A DNA stretch of 13,237 bases from Pseudoselenomonas ruminantium (lineage in GTDB: Bacteria; Bacillota; Negativicutes; Selenomonadales; Selenomonadaceae): contig DJYL01000117.1 of the NCBI GenBank assembly GCA_002448495.1, forward strand, positions 1-13,237, in the 5' to 3' direction. The notes beneath the pieces are model-generated. The model was not told the DNA's origin, searched no databases, and saw only the letters and a list, made by a program, of their open reading frames with translations. Both the position numbers and the translations under genes were made by a program. This document shows positions 1-5,330 of the stretch, piece after piece; position 1 is the stretch's first letter; every line of letters begins with the position of its first letter.

Positions 1-105
1 AGCGATAAAGAGTGCCAGAAGCAGCGTCATCAAGTCAGAATAAGGCAGAAGCCAGGCCTCGCCGTTTTCTTCCTCATGGGGTTTGGCATGTTTCTTTTTA
101 GCCAT
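1..105 (-). CDS. motB: Flagellar motor stator protein MotB, N-terminal 35 residues (partial)
   Basis: Only the first 35 codons lie in the window; the gene runs off the left edge. MotB anchors the flagellar stator to peptidoglycan and, with MotA, forms the ion channel that drives rotation. The visible part has a short basic cytoplasmic tail (MAKKKHAKPHEEE) and then the start of the single membrane helix in the diagnostic context LLPYSDLMTLLLALF. Asp24 in that motif matches the ion-binding aspartate of the family (Asp32 in E. coli). The ATG at 103-105 is preceded by AAGGAG seven bases upstream, which lies inside the last codons of motA. Only 4 bp separate the motA stop from this start, so the two genes are co-transcribed and probably translationally coupled. 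The peptidoglycan-binding OmpA-like domain lies outside the window. Whether the ion is proton or sodium cannot be told from this piece. Confidence 0.95.
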   Translation of the reverse strand, partial: MAKKKHAKPHEEENGEAWLLPYSDLMTLLLALFIA

Positions 106-109
106 CAAA

Positions 110-883
110 TCACTCCTTCTTCAACCCTTCACGCTCGGACTGCGGAATGAATACCATAAGTTTTGCCTCGATTGCCGTTGGCGAATCACCAGCCTGCAGG
201 GAAAGAATGCCCTCAATAATCATGCGTTTTTCACTGACTTCTGCCTCCGACAAGAGTTTCAGCTTATTAGCCAGCGGCAGGTAAATAACGTATGCCGAGA
301 AAATACCTAGAATCGTAGCAACGAAAGCTGCGGCGATAGCATGCCCGAGCTTGTTAACGTCGTTCAGGTTGCCCAAAGCGGCGATAAGACCAACCACGGC
401 ACCAAGCACACCAAGGGTCGGTGCATAAGTACCAGCCTGTGTCAAAATAGAACGTCCTACCGAGTGACGTTCCTGCATAACTGCCAGTTCCGCATCCAAA
501 ACGTCACTGACAAACTCCGGATCCATACCATCAATAACCATGCCCAAACCTGTTTTGAAGAACGGATCTTCAATATCCTGCACCTTGCCCTCCAGTGCCA
601 GTATACCTTCGCGACGGGCAATCTGCGATAGTTCAATAAACATACTGAGCAATTCCGATTTTTCATGGAGCGGCGGTTTGAAGAATGTCATCTTGACCAG
701 CTTAGGCAGGGTCTTTAACTGATTCATGTTAAAACCAATAAACAGACAAGAGAACGTACCACCAATGATAATCAGGAATGCTGCCGGGTTATTCAGCGAG
801 CTGATCGGTGCACCTTTGATGACCATACCGACAAATACCGAGATAAAGCCGGCCACCACACCGATGACTGTTGACATTTCCAA
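110..883 (-). CDS. motA: Flagellar motor stator protein MotA
   Basis: A 257-residue inner-membrane stator subunit that forms the ion channel with MotB and pushes on the rotor protein FliG. Four membrane segments are visible: about residues 5-23, 34-52, 152-171 and 183-202. The large cytoplasmic loop between helices 2 and 3 carries ARREGILALEG, with Arg90/Arg91 and Glu98 at the places of the FliG-contacting Arg90 and Glu98 of E. coli MotA. The two conserved prolines are Pro155 (YAPTLGVLG) and Pro203 (YLPLANK). The length is slightly short of the 295-residue E. coli protein and usual for Firmicutes. The start is taken as TTG at 881-883, since AGGGGGG sits 8 bases upstream of it; the ATG two codons later (875-877) would have a spacing of about 14. 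The gene leads directly into motB. No sigma-28 or sigma-54 type promoter was recognised upstream. Confidence 0.95.
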   Translation of the reverse strand: MEMSTVIGVVAGFISVFVGMVIKGAPISSLNNPAAFLIIIGGTFSCLFIGFNMNQLKTLPKLVKMTFFKPPLHEKSELLSMFIELSQIARREGILALEGKVQDIEDPFFKTGLGMVIDGMDPEFVSDVLDAELAVMQERHSVGRSILTQAGTYAPTLGVLGAVVGLIAALGNLNDVNKLGHAIAAAFVATILGIFSAYVIYLPLANKLKLLSEAEVSEKRMIIEGILSLQAGDSPTAIEAKLMVFIPQSEREGLKKE

Positions 884-940
884 GATAAAAGCCCCCCTAA
901 CCTTCCTTTGCTAACGAAGGAACATCATCTAATTTTGCAT

Positions 941-960
941 ATACTTGTACATACTTGTAT
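941..960. repeat. Tandem 10-bp direct repeat ATACTTGTA(C/T) in the motA-lysR divergent region
   Basis: Two adjacent copies of a decamer, ATACTTGTAC at 941-950 and ATACTTGTAT at 951-960, lie about 58-77 bp upstream of the motA start and about 100 bp upstream of the lysR promoter. They differ only in the last base, and the repeat length equals about one helical turn. Such a spacing suits a protein that binds side by side on one face of DNA. No known regulator is recognised, and the region is A+T rich, so chance similarity is possible. Confidence 0.4.
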
Positions 961-1060
961 TATTCCATATGAAAAACAAAAATCCTACTTTTGGGGCGGA
1001 AAATTTTTTCCACTTTTTATGATAAATTTTTGTTATTATATCATACATTCATCAAAAATA

Positions 1061-1069
1061 TGGTATAAT
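1061..1069 (+). promoter_or_regulatory. Extended -10 promoter for the LysR-family gene
   Basis: TGGTATAAT at 1061-1069 is a perfect extended -10 element (TG, one base, TATAAT). No good -35 box lies 16-18 bp upstream, as is common for extended -10 promoters. Transcription should begin near 1075-1077. That puts the in-frame ATG at 1072 at or before the start of the mRNA and supports translation from the ATG at 1111. Confidence 0.65.
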
Positions 1070-1110
1070 AGATGGGAATAAAACTAGTTTATAGAGAAAG
1101 AAGCGATACG

Positions 1111-2007
1111 ATGGAACTAAGACAACTTGAATATTTCCAGATGGCCAGCCGTCTGCGAAATATTACCAGGGCTGCAGAACGCCTCCGTGTATCCCAGCCC
1201 AACATCACCGTAGCGATTAAAAAACTGGAGGCAGAATTGGGCATTCAGCTCTTTGACCGCAGCCAAAAACAGCTTTCCCTGACTCCGGAGGGAGCCGTCT
1301 TTCTCAATCGCGTAGAACTGGCTCTGCGCAACATTCAGGATGCCGTACTGGAAGTCAACGACTATAAACAGCTCCAGAAAGGCACCATCAAAATCGGCAT
1401 CCCCCCCATGATGGGTGCCTACCTCTTTCCCAAAATCTTCTCCAGCTTTCAGCGCCGCTACTCCCACTTGGAAATCTTCATGCACGAAGAAGGTTCCATG
1501 TCCATTCGCGAACAGCTGGAACGCGATGAGCTGGACTTCGGCATCATCATCATTTCCGGTGCCAGCAGCCATCTGCAGCTCCTGCCCATGACCAAGGACC
1601 AGATTATTTGCTGTGTCCCCGAAAACAGCCCATTGGCCGCCAAAAAGAGTATTTCCCTTCATGATATTGCGGAAGAAAACCTTATCATGCTGAAGGAAGG
1701 CTCCTTCCTGCGTCAGGCCATACTATCCAGAATGAAGGATGAAAATATCACCCCCAACATCGTATTGGAATCCAATCAGGTTGTTACCTTAAAGGGATTG
1801 GTCGCCAGCGGTGTTGGCATCGCCTTCCTTCTCAACATGGTAGTCGAAGATACGCCCGGTGTCAAGGCTATTCCTCTCGCTGACCCGCTCATTGTCGATG
1901 TTGGTCTGGCCTGGAAAAAAGACCGCTACATTTCCAAGGCAGCCCAATCCTTTATCGACTTCTGCAAAGACTTGCTCAAGGAACGCAATGCAAAAACAAA
2001 AAAATAA
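1111..2007 (+). CDS. LysR-family transcriptional regulator
   Basis: A 298-residue DNA-binding regulator of the LysR family. The N-terminal winged helix-turn-helix is clear: MELRQLEYF at the start, then ITRAAERLRVSQPNITVAIK at about residues 18-37, then LGIQLFDRS and LTPEGAVFL. The effector-binding domain, a two-lobed periplasmic-binding fold, begins near residue 92 (GTIKIGIPPMMG) and runs to about 290, ending in the usual QSFIDFCKDLL helix. Length is normal for the family. The open frame extends upstream to an ATG at 1072, but that codon lies at the -10 box. The ATG at 1111 gives the standard LysR start and has an AGAAAGAAG purine tract before it. The gene is divergent from motAB and convergent with dcuB. 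LysR regulators usually control a divergent neighbour, which here is motA, but no such link is established. The effector and targets are unknown. Confidence 0.9.
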   Translation: MELRQLEYFQMASRLRNITRAAERLRVSQPNITVAIKKLEAELGIQLFDRSQKQLSLTPEGAVFLNRVELALRNIQDAVLEVNDYKQLQKGTIKIGIPPMMGAYLFPKIFSSFQRRYSHLEIFMHEEGSMSIREQLERDELDFGIIIISGASSHLQLLPMTKDQIICCVPENSPLAAKKSISLHDIAEENLIMLKEGSFLRQAILSRMKDENITPNIVLESNQVVTLKGLVASGVGIAFLLNMVVEDTPGVKAIPLADPLIVDVGLAWKKDRYISKAAQSFIDFCKDLLKERNAKTKK

Positions 2008-2011
2008 TAAA

Positions 2012-2043
2012 AAACGACGGTTCGCCATAATGAACCGTCGTTT
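2012..2043. terminator. Bidirectional intrinsic terminator between the lysR-type gene and dcuB
   Basis: Perfect 12-bp inverted repeat with arms at 2012-2023 (AAACGACGGTTC) and 2032-2043 (GAACCGTCGTTT), loop 2024-2031. It is flanked by an A run on the left and a run of seven T on the right, so it works on both strands. It starts a few bases after the lysR-type stop at 2005-2007 and lies about 18 bp beyond the dcuB stop at 2062-2064. It therefore serves both convergent genes. Confidence 0.9.
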
Positions 2044-2061
2044 TTTTGCGCTATTTTGCAA

Positions 2062-3402
2062 TTACATCACGATATGTGCCATGACAAACCCCATGCAGCA
2101 GCCAGTTGCTACACCGATAAGGCCCGGAATCATAAAGCTGTGATTCAGGATGTACTTGCCGATGCGGGTAGTACCGGAACGGTCGAAGCCAATGCAGGCC
2201 AAATCGGACGGATAAGTCGGCAGGAAGAAGTAACCATAGCAGGCAGAGATAAAGGACATAATCATCACCGGATCCATGCCTACAGACAGAGCCAGCGGCA
2301 CAACGATAGCGATAGCTGCAGCCTGCGAGTTAACCAGCTTGGACGTCAGGAAAGCGATGATAGCATATGCCCAAGGATAAGTTGTTACGGCAGCACCGAG
2401 GCTTTCCTTGAGGATAGTCATATGCGCACCAAAGTAAGTGCTGGCCATCCAGGCAACACCATATACGGATACGAGAGCAACGATACCGGAACGGAATACC
2501 TGACTGTTGCCTACGTCCTTAGCCTTGATGTTACAGGTAAGAAGAATCATCGCTGCTACGAACAGCATAACCATCTGAATAACCACCGTCATGGAGATGG
2601 GCTTCATCACGCCTTTGGCATTCGGGAAATGCGGCAGCAAATCCGGGAAGTTGCCCAGGCAGGCGATAACAAAAATGCCTGCAAAGAAGATGTACATTGC
2701 GCGATAATAGCTTGCCGGCAGTTCTTTGTCCAGTAAAGATTCCGTATCACCGTATACATAATTGCGATTTTCCGGATCTTTGATGAATTCCTGGAAGCGC
2801 TCGTCATCAGCCAGTTCCTTGCCCCGGCGATAAGACCAGAGAGCTCCGCAGAGCACACCAAAACCCGTTGCCGGAATGGATACAGCCAGAATCTGGAGCA
2901 CCGTATAATTGAAGTTATGCGCGGCAAAGAAGCCAACGATAGACACAACAGCTACCGATACAGGGGAAGCACAGATAGCCATCTGAGAAGCCACTGAGGC
3001 TACAGCCATCGGACGTTCAGGACGAATGTTCTGCTTGATGGCAATATCATAAATAATCGGGAACATCGTGTAAACCACATGGCCAGTGCCGCAGAGCACC
3101 GTCAGGAACCAAGTCGTGAGCGGAGCAAAAATCGTAACCTGTTTCGGATTGCTGCGCAGGAATTTTTCTGCATATTTCAGCATAACCGTAAGACCACCGG
3201 AAGTCTGAAGGAACCCGGCGCAGGTAACCACCGCCAAAATGGTAAGCATAACATCAATCGGCGGAGTACCCGGTTTGTATTGGAATACAAACGTAAAAAT
3301 GATGAGACCAATGCCACTGATAACTGCCAGCCCGATGCCGCCATGACGGACACCAAAAATCAAGCAGGCCAGAAGCACTACGAGACCTAATAACATTTCC
3401 AT
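2062..3402 (-). CDS. dcuB: Anaerobic C4-dicarboxylate transporter, DcuB type
   Basis: A 446-residue inner-membrane carrier of the Dcu family. In E. coli, DcuB exchanges external fumarate (or malate, aspartate) for internal succinate during fumarate respiration. The sequence follows E. coli DcuB closely and has the same length: KPGTPPIDVML near residue 44, the GTGHVVYTMFPIIYD block at 105-119, KQNIRPERPMA at 123-133, YVYGDTESLLDKELP at about 215-229, and LPTYPSDL followed by FDRSGTTRIG near the C-terminus. These blocks fit DcuB rather than DcuA. About ten or more hydrophobic segments are visible. The start at 3400-3402 has GGGAG about 10 bases upstream; a second ATG two codons on is possible. 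The gene is transcribed alone, divergent from the alanine symporter gene. Its presence fits an anaerobe that makes succinate or propionate. No DcuSR-type sensor pair lies next to it. Confidence 0.93.
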   Translation of the reverse strand: MEMLLGLVVLLACLIFGVRHGGIGLAVISGIGLIIFTFVFQYKPGTPPIDVMLTILAVVTCAGFLQTSGGLTVMLKYAEKFLRSNPKQVTIFAPLTTWFLTVLCGTGHVVYTMFPIIYDIAIKQNIRPERPMAVASVASQMAICASPVSVAVVSIVGFFAAHNFNYTVLQILAVSIPATGFGVLCGALWSYRRGKELADDERFQEFIKDPENRNYVYGDTESLLDKELPASYYRAMYIFFAGIFVIACLGNFPDLLPHFPNAKGVMKPISMTVVIQMVMLFVAAMILLTCNIKAKDVGNSQVFRSGIVALVSVYGVAWMASTYFGAHMTILKESLGAAVTTYPWAYAIIAFLTSKLVNSQAAAIAIVVPLALSVGMDPVMIMSFISACYGYFFLPTYPSDLACIGFDRSGTTRIGKYILNHSFMIPGLIGVATGCCMGFVMAHIVM

Positions 3403-3518
3403 AATTATTAATCTCCCTTTCCTTAAAAATTTTAGTTAACAGATATTTCCCCTTGTGGTTTCTAATTCGTCAAAGCTGATAAATTTCCTGCAACGGCAAA
3501 AAAATTTCATAACTTTTC

Positions 3519-3599
3519 TAAATAGTATCAATAAACCCAAAACCTGCCAACGCCTTGCTCATTATACTACAAAGCCCATATATTAGTAAATACTATTTA
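3519..3599. repeat. Perfect 10-bp inverted repeat flanking the putative dcuB promoter
   Basis: TAAATAGTAT at 3519-3528 is the exact reverse complement of ATACTATTTA at 3590-3599. The arm centres are 71 bp apart, close to seven helical turns, and lie on either side of the putative dcuB -10 box at 3561-3566. The upstream arm touches the -35 region. The layout resembles paired operator sites, but the sequence is A+T rich and the repeat could be chance. Confidence 0.35.
3561..3589 (-). promoter_or_regulatory. Candidate dcuB promoter
   Basis: Read on the minus strand, a perfect TATAAT (ATTATA on the plus strand at 3561-3566) is preceded, with a 17-bp spacer, by TTACTA (plus-strand positions 3584-3589), a weak match of 3 out of 6 to the -35 consensus. 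Transcription would start near 3555, giving a leader of about 150 nt before dcuB. A weak -35 fits a promoter that needs an activator. Confidence 0.45.
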
Positions 3600-3631
3600 T
3601 CATAAAATATTTTAATAATTATTTTTAGTTA

Positions 3632-3647
3632 TGTTACTTTAATCACA
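3632..3647. promoter_or_regulatory. CRP/FNR-family-like palindrome upstream of alsT
   Basis: TGTTACTTTAATCACA at 3632-3647 fits the CRP pattern TGTGA-N6-TCACA with a single mismatch. Its centre is about 65 bp upstream of the predicted alsT transcription start, close to the -61.5 position of class I CRP-activated promoters. It also lies about 85 bp upstream of the predicted dcuB start. The regulator in this organism is not known. Confidence 0.35.
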
Positions 3648-3668
3648 ATTAATATACGTCATTACAGC

Positions 3669-3698
3669 TTGACACGTCCTAAACATTTTCGTTATAAT
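3669..3698 (+). promoter_or_regulatory. Sigma-70 type promoter for the sodium:alanine symporter gene
   Basis: TTGACA at 3669-3674 and TATAAT at 3693-3698 are both perfect consensus boxes, with an 18-bp spacer. Transcription should start near 3705, leaving a leader of about 140 nt before the ATG at 3844. Such a strong core promoter in front of a structured leader suggests that control acts after initiation. Confidence 0.85.
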
Positions 3699-3723
3699 AA
3701 CTATGTATTGAAAATTATAGATT

Positions 3724-3807
3724 AAGGCAATGGCGCCTTTTGTGAGTCCCCCGCTCAAGAAACAGCAGGTTAGCTGTCTTTTTTGACGAGCAAACGCAAA
3801 AGGTGTT
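3724..3807 (+). promoter_or_regulatory. Structured 5' leader of alsT, possible attenuator or riboswitch of unknown class
   Basis: The leader RNA can form a 12-bp helix between 3733-3744 (GCGCCTTTTGTG) and 3795-3806 (CGCAAAAGGTGT), with three G·U pairs. Inside it, GCTC 3753-3756 pairs with GAGC 3788-3791, and ACAGC 3762-3766 pairs with GCTGT 3773-3777 around the loop AGGTTA. That inner hairpin is followed by C and six T (3779-3784), so it resembles a small intrinsic terminator. A competing hairpin, AAGGC 3724-3728 with GCCTT 3735-3739, would use up the 5' arm of the long helix. The two folds exclude each other, as in a switch. I do not recognise a known riboswitch family. No start codon plus ribosome binding site for a leader peptide was evident. 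Confidence 0.5.
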
Positions 3808-3843
3808 TTATTTTACTATTATTTAATGGAAAGAAGGTTATTT

Positions 3844-5262
3844 ATGGGATTATTAAACTCTATGGTCGACAGCATTAATACTTTGCTGTGGTCTTATGTC
3901 CTCATCGTGGTTCTTGTGGGCTGTGGAATTTACTTCACCTTGTCCACCAAATTCGTCCAATTGCGGATGCTGCCGGAAATGATTCGTCTGCTCACAGAGG
4001 GAGTAGGTGCCAAAACGGAAGGAAGCTCTATTAATTCTTTTCAGGCATTCTGTGTCAGTACCGCCTCCCGCGTAGGCGTGGGCAACATTGCCGGTGTGGC
4101 CATTGCCATCGTCACCGGCGGCCCCGGTGCTGTATTCTGGATGTGGGTTATCGCCTTTATCGGCTGTGCCACCGGTTTTGTCGAAAGCACGCTGGCACAG
4201 ATTTACAAAATCCAGCGGCCTGACGGCTCTTTCCACGGCGGCCCTGCTTATTACATCAAAAATGCCCTGCACCAGCCCGGCATCGCCAAACTCTTTGCCG
4301 TGCTTTTATCCGTAACCTTCGGTCTTATCTACAACTCTGTGCAGGCAAATACCATCGCCCTTTCCGCTTCCACGGCTTTCAATGTGCCTTCCTATGTGAC
4401 TGCCGGTGTACTGGCCTTCTTTACGGGTCTGGTTATCTGCGGCGGCGTACAACGCATTGCTCAGGTAACAGAATTTCTCGTCCCCATCATGGCCGGTCTT
4501 TATATCCTCGTAGCGATTATCATCACCGTCATGAATATCGAGCAGGTGCCAGCCATGTTCGCCCTGATTATTCATGACGCTTTCTCTCCACAGGCCGCTG
4601 TAGGCGGCGGTCTTGGCTCCGTTATCCTCACCGGCGTGAAACGCGGACTTTTCTCCAACGAAGCCGGTGAAGGCTCCGTACCAAATGCCGCTGCTACCGC
4701 CGACGTCAGCCACCCTGTAAAGCAGGGCCTTATTCAAGCCTTTGGTGTTTACGTTGATACTTGGCTGGTATGTTCCGCAACCGCTTTTATCGTGCTTTTA
4801 ACCGGACAGTACACGGTTGGCGGCGAGCTTACGGGCATCGCTCTGGCACAGGCCTCGCTTGCCAGCATCTTTGGTGCTTCAGCACCTGCTGCCGTATCCT
4901 TTATGATTCTCATGTTCGCCTTCAGTTCCATTGTGGGCAACTACTATTACAGCGAAATCAATATTGCCTTCTTCGAGGGCAAGGGAAAAACCGGCCTCTA
5001 CCTGTTCCGTGCTTTTGTTATTGGTATGGTAATTTTTGGCAGCATGGCCGAACTTTCTCTGGTCTGGAATCTGGCAGACCTCTTTATGGGGCTTCTCTGC
5101 CTCACCAACCTCTATGCCATCACCCGTCTGTATAAATACGTCCGGGTAACCTTTGACAGCTATCTGGAACAGAAAAGACAGAACAGCGCTGAACCTGTAT
5201 TTGATCCGGCTATCCTGCCTGATGAACACGGCATCCACGCCTGGGGCGTAGACAAGGACTAA
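3844..5262 (+). CDS. alsT: Sodium:alanine symporter family protein (AGCS family, AlsT-like)
   Basis: A 472-residue inner-membrane carrier of the alanine or glycine:cation symporter family, which takes up small neutral amino acids with sodium or protons. The family signature is exact: GGPGAVFWMWVIAFIG at residues 92-107. Other characteristic blocks are STASRVGVGNIAGVA (about 72-86), HGGPAYYI (131-138) and FSNEAGEGSVPNAAATADV (270-288). About ten to eleven membrane segments are visible, and the hydrophilic C-terminus ends near 472. The frame opens at an ATG at 3826, but the ATG at 3844 is preferred: AAGAAGG lies six bases before it, and MGLLNSMVDSINTLLW is the usual family start. The gene is transcribed alone, from a consensus promoter through a structured leader, and ends at a terminator shared with the efflux operon. 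Alanine or glycine is the likely substrate by family; which one cannot be told. Confidence 0.92.
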   Translation: MGLLNSMVDSINTLLWSYVLIVVLVGCGIYFTLSTKFVQLRMLPEMIRLLTEGVGAKTEGSSINSFQAFCVSTASRVGVGNIAGVAIAIVTGGPGAVFWMWVIAFIGCATGFVESTLAQIYKIQRPDGSFHGGPAYYIKNALHQPGIAKLFAVLLSVTFGLIYNSVQANTIALSASTAFNVPSYVTAGVLAFFTGLVICGGVQRIAQVTEFLVPIMAGLYILVAIIITVMNIEQVPAMFALIIHDAFSPQAAVGGGLGSVILTGVKRGLFSNEAGEGSVPNAAATADVSHPVKQGLIQAFGVYVDTWLVCSATAFIVLLTGQYTVGGELTGIALAQASLASIFGASAPAAVSFMILMFAFSSIVGNYYYSEINIAFFEGKGKTGLYLFRAFVIGMVIFGSMAELSLVWNLADLFMGLLCLTNLYAITRLYKYVRVTFDSYLEQKRQNSAEPVFDPAILPDEHGIHAWGVDKD

Positions 5263-5280
5263 CTCCATAAAATTTCCACT

Positions 5281-5321
5281 AAAAAATCCCCGACAGGTTT
5301 CTGCCCGTCAGGGATTTTTTT
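5281..5321. terminator. Bidirectional terminator between alsT and the RND pump gene
   Basis: AAAAAATCCC at 5281-5290 pairs with GGGATTTTTT at 5311-5320, extended inward by GAC 5292-5294 with GTC 5307-5309 and GG 5296-5297 with CC 5304-5305. Two positions are A·C mismatches in plus-strand RNA but become G·U pairs in minus-strand RNA, so the hairpin is stronger as the terminator of the RND operon. It still has a T run for alsT, whose stop is 18 bp away. Confidence 0.85.
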
Positions 5322-5330
5322 GGTGGTCTT

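Larger units (their letters stand above)
3403..3668. other. Divergent intergenic region between dcuB and alsT (dcuB side)
   Basis: This A+T-rich stretch holds no open frame of note. On the dcuB side it contains a likely promoter (TATAAT on the minus strand at 3561-3566), a 10-bp inverted repeat around it, and a CRP/FNR-like palindrome at 3632-3647, each listed separately. If the promoter is right, the dcuB leader is about 150 nt. I see no known riboswitch or terminator hairpin in that leader. Confidence 0.6.

Noticed and set aside
1072..1110. Upstream in-frame ATG at 1072 as the start of the LysR-type protein
   Set aside because: It lies three bases after a TATAAT box, at or before the predicted transcription start, and would add 13 residues not typical of the family.
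2056..2736. A 226-codon open frame on the plus strand opposite dcuB
   Set aside because: It is antisense to a clear DcuB gene, has no ribosome binding site or recognisable domain, and its composition mirrors the codons of the opposite strand.
3724..3807. A glycine riboswitch in front of alsT, suggested by GAGCAAAC and GCAAAAGG segments and by the gene's family
   Set aside because: The conserved glycine aptamer core and the paired P1/P3 layout are missing; the shared short strings are likely coincidence. The leader is kept as unclassified.
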